The position numbers were made by a program, and so were the translations under genes. From assembly GCF_008642375.1 (NCBI RefSeq), contig NZ_CP029194.1:372001-436000 (forward strand): 64,000 nt of DNA, in the 5' to 3' direction. Position 1 is the first letter of the stretch; each line of letters starts with the position of its first letter. A model generated the notes under the pieces. It had not been told where the DNA came from. It worked only from the letters and a program-made list of their open reading frames with translations, and ran no database searches. The DNA comes from Streptomyces venezuelae. GTDB lineage: Bacteria; Actinomycetota; Actinomycetes; Streptomycetales; Streptomycetaceae. Of this stretch, positions 16,994-26,152 are shown piece after piece.

Positions 16994-18322
16994 CTAGGAG
17001 CAGTCGCGTCGAGCGGCGGCGACGAACGCGGCGAAGCGGTCCAGGGCCTCGTCGACGTCGTCCGGGGCGACGGCGCTGCACGACAACCGCAGACAGCGCA
17101 GGGGCACGGCGCTGCCGTAGAAGTGGTGGAGCGGCGTCCACAGGACGCGGTGGTCGCGGGCCGAGCGCTCCAGGGCCTCGTCGGTCACGTCGAAGGGCAC
17201 CTCGACCACGACGAAGAAGCCGCCCGCCGGGGTGTTCCAGCGGACCCCGGAGGAGGCCGGGAAGCGCGCGGCGAGCCCGTCGAGGAGGCGGCCCAGGCTC
17301 TCCCGGTAGACCTCGGCCTCCCGCCGTGTGGCCCGGACCAGGCTGCAACCGTGTTCGAGCAGGCGGCCTCCCACGACGGCCTGGGCGATGGGCGAGGTGT
17401 TGACCGTCACCATCGACTTGGCGCGGGCCAGCGCGTCGGCCAGATAGGGCCCTTCGTGCGCGGGCTGGTCGGCGACGGCGTAACCGATGCGCGCGCCCGG
17501 GAAGACGGTCTTCGAGAAGGAACCGAGGTGGACGACCCTGCGGTCCGCGTCCAGGGCCTTCAGGGTGGGGACCCGGTCCACGTCGCCGCCGAGCGGGAAG
17601 AGGCCGTACGGGTTGTCCTCCAGGATCAGGATGTCCTCGCGTGCGGCCAGGTCGAGCAGCGCGCGGCGGGCCGCCTCCGGCATGCGCAGGCCGGAGGGGT
17701 TGGCGTAGTCCGGGACGACGTACAGGGCGCGGGGATCGAGGCCGTCCGCGCGGACCTTGGCGATCCGGTCGGCCAGGTCTTCCAGGTCGACGCCGTCCCG
17801 GCCCTCGGCGACCGGGTGGACCGGCAGGTCGAGGAGGCGGGCGGCGCCGGTGACGCCGATGTAGGCCGGGTTCACGGCGAGCAGCACGTCCCGCTCGTCC
17901 CGGCGCAGCACGCGCAGGGTGAGGAAGAGTGCCTCCTGGCAGCCGGTGGTGACGAGGATCGCCTCGGGGTCGACGTGGATGCCCTCGTCGGTGGCGAGTT
18001 GACGGGCGATCAGCTCGTGGATGATGCCTTTGGTCCGGCCGTACTGGAGGAGGGTGCGGCGGACCTGCTCCTCGGCGCGCCCGGTCGCGGTGCGCAGGTG
18101 GTCGCTGTAGACGCGCAGGGCGCGGTGGATGTCCTCGACGTCGTAGAAGCCCTCGTGCGGGGTGCCGGCGGCGAGGGAGAGGGCGTCGGGGTGACGCCCG
18201 GCGACCTCGTTGAGGAAGTTCATCGAGGAGAGCAGCGGGTCGCCGACGGCGGGGTGGAGTGCGCCGGGGTCCGGTGTGACGGGGTGGGGTGCGCCGGGGT
18301 CCGGTGCTTCGGGGGTGGTCAT
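16994..18322 (-). CDS. hpgT: HpgT-type PLP-dependent aminotransferase
   Basis: A 442-aa fold-type I aminotransferase. The Schiff-base lysine is Lys271 in HLGSFSKTVFPGARIGY; VVPDYANPSGLRMP and LEDNPYG are cofactor-site motifs. Family and operon point to HpgT, which transaminates 4-hydroxyphenylglyoxylate to L-4-hydroxyphenylglycine, often with tyrosine as amino donor. The N terminus carries an extra Pro-rich stretch made by a 30-bp in-frame tandem duplication. Its ATG overlaps the hmo stop by 4 bp. A general MocR-less aminotransferase is the alternative if seen without neighbours. Confidence 0.85.
   Translation of the reverse strand: MTTPEAPDPGAPHPVTPDPGALHPAVGDPLLSSMNFLNEVAGRHPDALSLAAGTPHEGFYDVEDIHRALRVYSDHLRTATGRAEEQVRRTLLQYGRTKGIIHELIARQLATDEGIHVDPEAILVTTGCQEALFLTLRVLRRDERDVLLAVNPAYIGVTGAARLLDLPVHPVAEGRDGVDLEDLADRIAKVRADGLDPRALYVVPDYANPSGLRMPEAARRALLDLAAREDILILEDNPYGLFPLGGDVDRVPTLKALDADRRVVHLGSFSKTVFPGARIGYAVADQPAHEGPYLADALARAKSMVTVNTSPIAQAVVGGRLLEHGCSLVRATRREAEVYRESLGRLLDGLAARFPASSGVRWNTPAGGFFVVVEVPFDVTDEALERSARDHRVLWTPLHHFYGSAVPLRCLRLSCSAVAPDDVDEALDRFAAFVAAARRDCS
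18251..18310. repeat. 30-bp in-frame tandem duplication in hpgT
   Basis: Two adjacent 30-bp copies (18251-18280 and 18281-18310) differ at a few positions. They encode PDPGAPHPVT and PDPGALHPAV in the N-terminal tail of HpgT, ahead of the conserved fold, so the duplication is likely tolerated. Confidence 0.8.
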
Positions 18323-19431
18323 CGGAGGTCACCGCCCTGAGCGCGTACGGTGCGGAGCCGCGCGGCCGAGGCCGGGTCGGGGCAGCCGGCCAGGGCGAGG
18401 GCGTTCTCCAGTTCCTCGCGGAGCAGGGTGAGGACCCTGCTGACTCCCGCCTCTCCCCCGGCGGCGAGACCCCACAGCACGGGTCGGCCGACGAGGACGC
18501 CGGAGGCTCCCAGGGCGAGGGCCTTCAGGATGTCGGTGCCGGTGCGGACGCCGCTGTCGAGGAGGATCCGGCTACGGCCCGCGACGGCGTCGACGACCGC
18601 CGGGAGCGCGTCGAGGGCCGGCAGCGCGCCGTCGAGCTGGCGGCCTCCGTGGTTGGAGACGACGATGCCGTCGGCGCCGTGGGCGGCGGCCCGGTCGGCG
18701 TCGGCGGGGTCGAGGATCCCCTTGAGGACGAGCGGCAGCCGGGTGTGGTCGCGCAGCCAGTCCAGGTCGCTCCAGGACAGGGAGGGGTCCACGACGCCGG
18801 CGGTCTGGGCGGCGATGGCACTGACCCCGTCCTGCGCGCCGCTCGGCACACCGTCGCGGCCGCGCTCGAAGTGCACGGCCGCGACCCCCTCGGGGAGGGT
18901 GAACGCGCCGCGCATGTCGGCCTGTCGGCGGCCCATGTACGGGGTGTCGACGGTCAGCATCAGCGCGCGGGCGCCGGCGGCTTCGGCGCGGGCGAGCAGT
19001 TCCTTGGTGAGGCCCCGGTCGCGCAGCCAGTACAGCTGGAACCAGACGGTGGCGCCGGTCGCGGCGATGTCCTCCACCGGAGTGCTGCTGAAGGTGCAGG
19101 CCGTGAAGGGGATACCGGCCGTGAAGGCCGCCCGGGCGGCGGCGAGTTCGCCGTCGGGGTGGACGGCGCGCTGGTAGGCCATGGGGGCGACGGCCAGCGG
19201 CAGGGCGGCGGGATCGACGAGGAGGGTGGCGGCGGTGCTGGTGGCGGAGACGTCGGCGAGGACACGGGGAAGGAGGTGGAGCCGGTCGAAGGCGGCCCGG
19301 TTGGCGGCGAGGGTGAGTTCACTGCCGGAACCGCCGGTGACGAACCGCTCCACGCCGACGGGTAGGACGGCCGCCGCGAGGGCCTCCGCGTCGGCGGGGG
19401 TGACCATCCCGTCGAGTATGCCGGGGGTCAC
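18319..19431 (-). CDS. hmo: 4-hydroxymandelate oxidase (FMN-dependent alpha-hydroxy-acid oxidase)
   Basis: A 370-aa FMN alpha-hydroxy-acid oxidase. Motifs include FVTGGSGSELTLAANR, PLAVAPMAYQ, WFQLYWLRD, LKGI, the active-site His in SNHGGRQLD, and the FMN phosphate site DSGVRTGTDILKALALGA. In this operon it would oxidise 4-hydroxymandelate to 4-hydroxyphenylglyoxylate. The GTG start at 19431 is preferred over ATG 19407: it overlaps the hmaS stop as GTGA and has GGAGGA seven bases upstream, while the ATG has no such site. Lactate- or mandelate-oxidase activity on other substrates is possible. Confidence 0.88.
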   Translation of the reverse strand: MTPGILDGMVTPADAEALAAAVLPVGVERFVTGGSGSELTLAANRAAFDRLHLLPRVLADVSATSTAATLLVDPAALPLAVAPMAYQRAVHPDGELAAARAAFTAGIPFTACTFSSTPVEDIAATGATVWFQLYWLRDRGLTKELLARAEAAGARALMLTVDTPYMGRRQADMRGAFTLPEGVAAVHFERGRDGVPSGAQDGVSAIAAQTAGVVDPSLSWSDLDWLRDHTRLPLVLKGILDPADADRAAAHGADGIVVSNHGGRQLDGALPALDALPAVVDAVAGRSRILLDSGVRTGTDILKALALGASGVLVGRPVLWGLAAGGEAGVSRVLTLLREELENALALAGCPDPASAARLRTVRAQGGDLR

Positions 19432-20561
19432 CGGGCGTCCTCCGCGCGGATGCCGCCCTCGTGCTCGGCCTTCTCGGCCTGCACGGCCTCGTAGAGCGCG
19501 CGGACGTTGCCGCCGCCGAAGGTGTCGGCGCCGATCCGCTCGATGATCTCGTAGAAGAGGGTGCGCTGGGGGTGGACGGTGCGGGTGAAGATCTGGAACA
19601 GCTGGCCCGCGTGGTCCTCGTCGGCGAGGATCCCGGACTCGCGCAGCTCCTCGACGGAGTGGCGGCTCAGGTCGAGGCGCGCGGCGAGCGCCTCGTAGTA
19701 GGTGTCCGGGGTGGTGAGGAAGACGATGCCGCGCTTGTCGAGGCGGGCGACGGTCTCGACGATGTCCTCGGTGGCGAAGGCGAGGTGGTGGACGCCGCCG
19801 CTGCCATGCCGGGCGAGGAAGTCGCCTATGTGGCCGGCCTGGTGGTCGGGGCTCGGGGCGAGGACGGTGAAGGTCAGATCGCCGGCGGGACTGCGGACGG
19901 CCTTGGAGTCCATGGCCTCCTCGCCCTGCACCATCAGCTCCTCGTAGACCGGCTCGTAGCCGAAGACCCGCTCGTAGTAGCCGGTGGAGGCGGCGAGTTC
20001 GCCCGTCCTCACGGTCACGGCGACATGGTCGAGGACGGTCAGCGCGGGCGATTCGGCCGGCTGCGGGGCGAGTTCGGCGACCGGCACGAAACCGGGCAGC
20101 GGCAACGGTGTGCCGTGCGCCTCGGAATCGGCGGCCGGACGCTGCACGAGGGTGTGGTGGACGTCGTCGAATCCGGCGGCCACGCGAGCGGTGACCCAGC
20201 CGTCGGGGTGGCCTGCGGCCTCGTCCCGGAGAGTCGCTCCACGGGCGGTGACCTCGGCGAGCACCGCGCGCACGTCGGCGGTGGTCAGCGCGATGTCGGC
20301 TATGCCGTCGCCGTGGACGGCCGTGTAGGCGGCGGCCGGGTGGGTGGCGTCGAGGGCCTGGGTGACCACGAGGACGATGTCGCCCTGGCGCAGGGCGAGC
20401 GACCGGCTCGCACCCTCGGCGCCGACGCGCTCGGCGGTGGCGAACACCTGGAAGCCGTAACCGCCGGTGAACGCCTCGGCGGCGGCACGGGCGTCGGTGA
20501 CGTACAGCTCCACATGGCTGACGAGCAGCGCGGAGGAGGAAGCGGTGACGGGGTGGGCCAT
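19428..20561 (-). CDS. hmaS: 4-hydroxymandelate synthase
   Basis: A 377-aa non-haem iron dioxygenase of the HPPD/HmaS family. Predicted iron ligands are His179 (LDHVAV), His259 (GVHHLAF) and Glu338 (LFYEIIE). Segments LALRQGDIVLVVT, HPAAAYTAVHGDGIADIAL and NVRALYEAVQAE follow recalled HmaS of glycopeptide producers rather than catabolic HPPD, which has a KGNFKALFEAIE-like end. HmaS converts 4-hydroxyphenylpyruvate to 4-hydroxymandelate. It is the first gene of the hydroxyphenylglycine operon; AAGGA lies about 10 bp before ATG 20561. The presence of hmo and hpgT directly downstream supports this over HPPD. Confidence 0.88.
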   Translation of the reverse strand: MAHPVTASSSALLVSHVELYVTDARAAAEAFTGGYGFQVFATAERVGAEGASRSLALRQGDIVLVVTQALDATHPAAAYTAVHGDGIADIALTTADVRAVLAEVTARGATLRDEAAGHPDGWVTARVAAGFDDVHHTLVQRPAADSEAHGTPLPLPGFVPVAELAPQPAESPALTVLDHVAVTVRTGELAASTGYYERVFGYEPVYEELMVQGEEAMDSKAVRSPAGDLTFTVLAPSPDHQAGHIGDFLARHGSGGVHHLAFATEDIVETVARLDKRGIVFLTTPDTYYEALAARLDLSRHSVEELRESGILADEDHAGQLFQIFTRTVHPQRTLFYEIIERIGADTFGGGNVRALYEAVQAEKAEHEGGIRAEDAR

Positions 20562-20723
20562 GAGGACGGGTCCTTATGTACGGGGACGGTGCGGGCAGTT
20601 CGGATCCGCGAGGCCCGTGGGACGCGTTCGGTCCCCCGTGTCTCGACGCGATCGAGCCAATCCTGACTCCTCGCACCGATCAAGGCCAGCCTCTGACGCA
20701 CGACACCCCGGCGAAGACCGCCG

Positions 20724-20735
20724 GAAGAATTCTTC
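20724..20735. promoter_or_regulatory. Perfect 12-bp palindrome upstream of hmaS
   Basis: GAAGAATTCTTC stands out as an AT-rich perfect palindrome in the 277-bp GC-rich gap upstream of the hydroxyphenylglycine operon, 163 bp before the hmaS start. It may be an operator; no regulator is encoded next to the operon. I found no convincing -35/-10 pair nearby. Confidence 0.35.
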
Positions 20736-20838
20736 GGCACCGGCCTTCGACGGGGAAGACGTACGAGATTCGGCGGCTACGACAGGAGAACGCGCGGTCG
20801 CCGTCCCGGGTCCGTCCGGGCCCGGGTCCGCCGTGGTG

Positions 20839-22254
20839 TCACGCGTCCTGGATGCGCCGGAAGGGCCGCTCCGCTTCCAGGGCGAACGCGACCTCCAGCA
20901 GGGTCCGTTCGCTTCCGGGGCGGCCGGCGAACATCACGCCGATGGGCAGGCCGTCCTCCGTCGCACCGGCGGAGGGCAGCGAGATCGACGGCGTACCGAC
21001 GACGTTGTCGACCGGGGTGAACGCGACGTACGCGAGGATCCGCTCGATCAGGGTCGCGTAGGGAACGTCCGGGCTCAGACGGCCGATCGGCGGCGTCGTG
21101 TGGGCGAGCACCGGGGAGAGGACGAGGTCGAGTCCGCGGAATCCCGCCGCGTACGCCTCCTTCGTCCGCTTCAGCCGCCGCACCACGCCCGGGGTGCTCC
21201 GCCAGTTCTTCAGGTACTCCTCCCGCAGCCCCCGGCTGAGTCCGTCCATGCGGTTCCGGTCGAAGTCCCGGCCGAAGGTGCGGCCCGTGGTGCCGATGAG
21301 GAACGACAGCATCCCCCAGTAGGTGAGGAAGTCGTCGGTGAAGCGCGGGTCGATGGCCAACTCGACCGGCTGGACGGTGTGTCCGAGCCGTTCGAGCCTC
21401 GCCGCGGTGTCCGCGACGGCCTCCCGGGTGGCGGCGTCGGAGTGGACACCGCTCGGCGAGTCCTTCAGGTAGCCGATGCGCAGCCGCCGCCCCGAGGGGC
21501 CCTCGACCAGGCCGACGGGAGGCAGCTTGGGATTGCGCCAGAACCTCTCGGCGTCGGCGAGGAACGCGGCGGTGTCCCGCACGGAGCGGCTCACGATGCC
21601 GTCGGCGACGATGTCCAGGGGCAGTTGACGGCTCTGGTCGTGCGGGACGACCCGGCCGCGGGTCGGCTTGAGGCCGACGAGGCCGCAGCAGGCGGCGGGT
21701 ATGCGGATCGAACCGCCGCCGTCGTTGGCATGCGCGATCGGCACGGCCCCCGAGGCGACGAGGGCCGCGCTGCCGCCCGACGAACCACCCGCCGAATAGG
21801 CGGTGTTCCACGGATTGCGCACGGGCTCGGCACCCTCGAACTCCGTGGTCGGGCTGAACCCGAACTCGGGCAGCCGGGTCTTGCCCAGCACGGTGACGCC
21901 GCTGCTCAGGAACTGCCGCGTGAACGGGGAGTGCCGCCGCGCCGCGCGCGGGGTGAAGGCCGCGCTGCCGTGACCGGTGGGCAGTCCCACGTAGTCGGTG
22001 TTGTCCTTGACGAAGGTCGGCACCCCGGCGAAGGCACCGTGTGCCCAGGCCGCGGGCGCCGGCGTCGAGACGTGCGCCTGGACGGCGTGGAGCCGCGCGT
22101 CGACCTCCCGGACCCGCTCGGCCGCGTCCCGGGCGACCTCCGCGGCGCTGACCTCGCCCCGCCGGATCGCGTCGGCGAGCCCGACGGCGTCGTGCTCCCC
22201 CAGCGCGTCGTCCCGGAAGGCGTGCACCGTGGTCCGTCCGTCGAAAGTCGTCAC
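20839..22254 (-). CDS. Amidase-signature hydrolase
   Basis: A 471-aa amidase-signature enzyme with a complete Ser-cisSer-Lys triad: Lys83 (FVKDN), Ser158 in the [10 protein letters not shown] loop, and Ser182 in DGGGSIRIP. Closest in style to annotated Streptomyces amidases acting on small amides or 6-aminohexanoate oligomers; the substrate cannot be read from sequence. No signal peptide. Single gene, with a TTACC-N4-GGTAA dyad 59-72 bp before its ATG. Confidence 0.88.
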   Translation of the reverse strand: MTTFDGRTTVHAFRDDALGEHDAVGLADAIRRGEVSAAEVARDAAERVREVDARLHAVQAHVSTPAPAAWAHGAFAGVPTFVKDNTDYVGLPTGHGSAAFTPRAARRHSPFTRQFLSSGVTVLGKTRLPEFGFSPTTEFEGAEPVRNPWNTAYSAGGSSGGSAALVASGAVPIAHANDGGGSIRIPAACCGLVGLKPTRGRVVPHDQSRQLPLDIVADGIVSRSVRDTAAFLADAERFWRNPKLPPVGLVEGPSGRRLRIGYLKDSPSGVHSDAATREAVADTAARLERLGHTVQPVELAIDPRFTDDFLTYWGMLSFLIGTTGRTFGRDFDRNRMDGLSRGLREEYLKNWRSTPGVVRRLKRTKEAYAAGFRGLDLVLSPVLAHTTPPIGRLSPDVPYATLIERILAYVAFTPVDNVVGTPSISLPSAGATEDGLPIGVMFAGRPGSERTLLEVAFALEAERPFRRIQDA

Positions 22255-22312
22255 CGTTACCTCAGCCCCCGGCCGTATGGATGGATGCCCACTGGATCAA
22301 CACCATCATTGC

Positions 22313-22326
22313 TTACCGGTAGGTAA
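22313..22326. promoter_or_regulatory. Inverted repeat upstream of the amidase gene
   Basis: TTACCGGTAGGTAA is a 5-bp inverted repeat with a 4-bp centre, the shape of many TetR/GntR-family operators. It lies 59-72 bp upstream of the amidase start. No adjacent regulator gene is seen. Confidence 0.45.
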
Positions 22327-22376
22327 CACGCGAGGGGATCGAGGGAGGCTGTGCGGCTCGGTCCGCGGTGGACACT

Positions 22377-22461
22377 GTCCGCCGTGCGTCACGGTCCGCC
22401 GTGCGTCACGGTCCGCCGTGCGTCACGGACCGCCGTGCGTCACGGACCGCCGTGCGTCACG
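22377..22461. repeat. Five 17-bp tandem repeats, each with a dyad, across a stop codon
   Basis: Five contiguous copies of GTCCGCCGTGCGTCACG (22377, 22394, 22411, 22428, 22445), the last two with A at position 2. Each junction contains CCGTG-CGT-CACGG, a 5-bp dyad, so the transcript could fold into serial small hairpins. The last copy contains the TGA stop (22457-22459, minus strand) of the P-loop gene. The array fills the space to the amidase promoter. No spacers, so not a CRISPR. Confidence 0.85.
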
Positions 22462-22993
22462 GTCCGGACCAGCCGGTGGCCGCCACCACCTCGCGCGCGA
22501 TGTCCGGGACCGACCGTCCGTCGGTCGCCACCCGTACCGTGTCGGCGGGGGCCCGCTCGTCCAGGAGCCGCGCCTTGCGGGCGCTGCCCGCGATCTCCTG
22601 CTCCAGTTCGGAGCCGAGTTCCCGGCCGATCAGGCGCTCGCCCGTCACGTCGTCGGAGGCCGTGAGCAGGACACGGACGACCCGCACACCCTCTCCCATC
22701 ACCCGCCCGAACATGTCCCCCACCTCCGGCAGCACGCTCACGGTGTGCGTGTAGACCAGCCGACGGCAGCCCACGCGGGCGTAGTTGGCCCAGACGGCCG
22801 TCAGATTGCTCTCGGCGATGTCCCAGCGGTTCGGGTCGCCGTCCGGGGCGGGATGGATCTGGCCCAGGTAGTCGCCCTCCAGGACCGCGTGCCCGATCGA
22901 GGCGGCCCGCAGTTCGGCCGAGACCTCCCACCCCACCGTCGTCTTGCCGACGCCCGCGCGCCCGCCGATGAGGAGTACTTCCGGATGTTCCAT
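22457..22993 (-). CDS. P-loop nucleotide-binding protein (small AAA/kinase-like)
   Basis: A 178-aa P-loop NTPase with Walker A GGRAGVGKTT at residues 10-19, a likely acidic residue in EGDYLGQIHP, and a C-terminal region typical of small nucleotide-kinase-like proteins (DVTGERLIGRELGSELEQEIAGS). It resembles uncharacterised actinobacterial AAA-family proteins linked to nucleoside or cofactor phosphorylation. Its stop codon lies inside the 17-bp tandem array, so the last residues (GWSGP) come from repeat DNA. Function unknown. Confidence 0.7.
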   Translation of the reverse strand: MEHPEVLLIGGRAGVGKTTVGWEVSAELRAASIGHAVLEGDYLGQIHPAPDGDPNRWDIAESNLTAVWANYARVGCRRLVYTHTVSVLPEVGDMFGRVMGEGVRVVRVLLTASDDVTGERLIGRELGSELEQEIAGSARKARLLDERAPADTVRVATDGRSVPDIAREVVAATGWSGP

Positions 22994-23036
22994 GACGGGT
23001 AGCGTGCCAGCCCGCGACCACCTCTGGCGACCGGAT

Positions 23037-23405
23037 TCAGCCGAGCGTCGGGTAGTCCGTGTAGCCCGTCTCGCCGCCGACGTACATGAGGTGCGCGTCC
23101 CGGATGGGGTTGAGGGGGGCGCCGGTGCGCATCCGGGCGACCAGGTCGGGATTGGCCAGGAAGGAGCGGCCGAGGGCGATCAGGTCGGCTCCGGCGGCCA
23201 GGAGTCGTCCCCCCGCGGCGCGGCCGCCGTCGGCGGGCAGCGGGCCGGGCCACGGCAGTGCCGGGTTGGCGATGAGCGTGCCGGGCCAGGCCGCGCGATG
23301 GGTGTGGAAGAGCGCCTGGTCGGGGTCGGCGAAGACGACGTGCAGGTACGCGAGGCCCAGGTCGCGCAGCTCACCCACGAGGGCCGGGTAGACGGCGCCG
23401 GCGTA
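23037..23405 (-). pseudogene. C-terminal remnant of an old-yellow-enzyme (alkene reductase) gene
   Basis: About 122 codons encode only the C-terminal third of an NADH:flavin/OYE-family reductase: VYPALVGELRDLGLAYLHVV, LIANPAL, GADLIALGRSFLANPDLVARM and the ending GYTDYPTL. The normal protein is about 360 aa; the FMN barrel start and the catalytic Tyr/His region are absent. The homology stops near 23405, exactly where homology to a regulator begins on the other strand. It cannot make a functional reductase. Confidence 0.85.
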
Positions 23406-26049
23406 CCGGTCTCGTCGCCCGCCATCCGCTGCGCGAGCGGCTGCGGGCCGTACGGATGCGGGCCCTGCACGGCGCGGGCCGGCAGAGCGAGGCGGTCGCC
23501 GCGTACACGGAGCTCCGCACCCTGCTCGCCGACGAGCTGGGCCTCGACCCGAGCCCCGGTCTCGCGGCCCTGTACGAGGCGATCCTGCGCCAGGACGCCG
23601 GGCTGACACCCGTCGGGGGCGCCGACGGGGAGAGCCTGCGCGTGACGGCCACGGTCCCGCCCGTTCTCCCCGCCCGTGACCCGCATGCGCCCCGCCGGCA
23701 GAACCTGCCCACGCCGCCGACGGCTCTCGTGGGACGCGGCCCCGCGCGGGAGGCGGTCGTCCGGCTCGTCGGCGCCGAGCGGCTCGTCACGCTGACCGGA
23801 CCCGGCGGTGTGGGCAAGACGCGCCTGGCGCTGGCCGTCGCCGAGCAGGCGGCCCGCGACCCGGGCGACAGCGCGCCCGACGGCGTCTGGTTCGTCGAGT
23901 TCGGCGGCCTCCCCGCGGAGACCGCCGAACTCGTCCAGGCGGTGGCCTCGGCCCTCGGCATCCGCGACACGGTGTCGTCGGCCCGCGGCACCGCCGACAC
24001 CTCGGCCGCGTCGCACGGCGCGCTGCGGGACCGCCGGGTACTGCTCGTCCTCGACAACTGCGAGCACGTGATCGAACCGGCCGCCGAGCTGGCGGCGTCC
24101 CTGCTGCGGACCGCACCGGGTGTGCGGCTGCTCGCCACGAGCCGGGAGTCCCTCCGGGTCCCCGGCGAGACGGTGTACGCCGTCGCGCCCCTCGAACCCG
24201 AGGACGCGGCCCGGCTGTTCACCGAGCGGGCCGTCGCGGCGACGCCCGACCACGCGGCCGACTTCGCGCCCGGAGGCGATCCCGGGCAAGATGACGACGA
24301 CGGCGGCGAGAGCGGCGAGGACCGGGACGCCGTCGCGGAGATCTGCCGTCGCCCCGACGGGCTCCCCCTCGCCCTGGAACTCGCCGCCACCCGGGTCCGC
24401 GCCCTCGGCGCGCGGGAGCTGGCGCTGCGCCTCGGCGACCGCTTCCGGGTCCTCGCCTCCGGGCAGCGCGGTCTCCCGGCCCGGCAGCAGACGCTGCGCG
24501 CGGTGATCGACTGGAGCTGGGAGCTGCTGTCCCCTCCCGAGCAGGCCGTCCTGCGCCGTCTCGCCGTCCCCGTCGGCGGCTGCGCGCCGGAGGCGGCGGA
24601 GTCGGTGTGCGCGGGCGAGGGCATCGACCGTGACGAGGTGCCTGACCTGGTGGGCCGGCTGGTCGACCGCTCTCTCGTCTCGGTGGCCCGGAGTGCCGGC
24701 GGACCGCGTTGCCACCTGCTCGAATCGGTCGCCGCGTACGCGCGCGAACGCCTGCACGAGGCAGGTGAGTTCACCGTCGTGGCGGATCGCCACGCCCTCC
24801 ACCACCGCCTGCTCGCCGAAGGCGCCGAACCCCGGCTCCGCGGCGCGGGCCAGCGGCTCTGGCTCGCACGGCTGGACGTCGAGTCCGCCAACCTCCGCGC
24901 CGCCCTCGACCACTCCCTGTCGGACGGGCGAGTGTCCGACGCGGCACGCCTGGTCGCCGCCCTGTGCCCGTGGTGGCTGCTGCGAGGCCGTCTGCACGAG
25001 GCCCGGCGTACCCTCGCCGCGGTCGTGGACGCCCTCCCGGCCGGCACGGCGGCCGAGGAGGCCGCCGAACTCCGCGCACTCCTCGTGGCCTTCACCCTGC
25101 TGACGGGCGAGCGCACGCCGGACGCGGCCCGTCCCGAGACGGACTACGCCGAGGCCGATCACCTTGAGGCTTCCGTCGCCGACCCCGCGCGGCTCGGTCG
25201 CGCGCTGTGGCTGTTCGCGTACGGGCTCCACCACGCGGGCGACCCGGCGCGGCCCACGCCGTCAACTCCCGTGCCCTCGGCCACTTCACCGGGGCCGGCG
25301 ACCGGTGGGGCACCGCCGCGGCCCGGGCCCTGCGCGCCCACACCTCGTTCGCCGCCGACGACCTTCGGGAGGCGCGGGAGGACGGCCTCGCCGCCGCCGC
25401 GGCCTTCCATGAACTCGGCGACGGCTGGGGTGATTTGCTGACCGTTCCGGTGCTCGCCGCCCTCGCCGGGATCGAGGGCGACGACGACACCGCCACCGCC
25501 CGGCAGACCGAAGGGCTCCGCCTCGCCGAGGACCTGGGTCTGGCCGTGGAGGCCTCGGCGCGGCTCGGCGGCCTCGGGCGCCTCGCGCTCCTGGCCGGTG
25601 ACTGGGAGCGCGCCCGCGTCCTGCACGAGCGTGCCCGGCGGGCTGCGGCGGAGCAGGGGCACATGCACGGCGAGGTGTTCGCACTCATGGGCCTGGCCCT
25701 CGGCGCACGCCGCTCCGGCGACCTCGGCGCAGCCGAGAGCCACCTGCGGACGATGCGCGACGCGTATCCGTCGTCGACCGCCGGGAAGCACCTGATCCAT
25801 GTGGAGCTCCGCTTCGTCGCCGCGCTCCGCGCGCGGGTGGCCGAGGCCGCCGCATATCAGTCCCGCGACCTGGAGTTCGCCGAGCAGCTGGGAGAGCCGC
25901 GCGCGCCCGCGCTCTCCCTCGAAGGCCTCGCCGGCGTCGCCGCGGAGGCCGTGCGGACGCTCGGCGCATCCGCGTACGCCGCCGCGTTCCGTGAGGGTGC
26001 CGCGCTGCCGCTCGCGGAGGCGGTCCGCACGGCGGCCTCAGGAGCGTGA
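23405..26049 (+). pseudogene. 5'-truncated and frameshifted AfsR/SARP-type regulator
   Basis: Reading from about 23405, VARHPLRERLRAVRMRALHGAGRQSEAV is the end of a BTAD domain, followed by an NB-ARC ATPase (LTGPGGVGKTRLALAV; LLVLDNCEH) and a TPR region. The N-terminal DNA-binding domain and most of BTAD are missing. Near 25240-25265 the frame changes: before it the reading LFAYGLHHAGDPA is in the first frame, after it NSRALGHFTGAGDRW continues in another, ending at 26049. So the gene lacks its DNA-binding part and is also frameshifted. A start at 23456 would give a 661-aa protein, but it would lack DNA binding. Ancestrally it probably regulated a neighbouring, now deleted, locus. Confidence 0.82.
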
Positions 26050-26152
26050 CCCGGCGTGGTGCCGGCCCCGCCCTCCGCGCACACCGTCGAGGCTCTTGTG
26101 GCCTGCGTCACGTTCCGGGAACTCGTTCGGGTCGACCGGACAGTCCGAAGAT

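Noticed and set aside
19428..20561. Catabolic 4-hydroxyphenylpyruvate dioxygenase (HPPD)
   Set aside because: Hydroxymandelate-synthase-like segments and immediate coupling to hmo and hpgT fit HmaS better; the HPPD-type C-terminal pattern is not present.
22377..22461. CRISPR array
   Set aside because: Repeats are directly abutting, with no spacers, and no cas genes are nearby.
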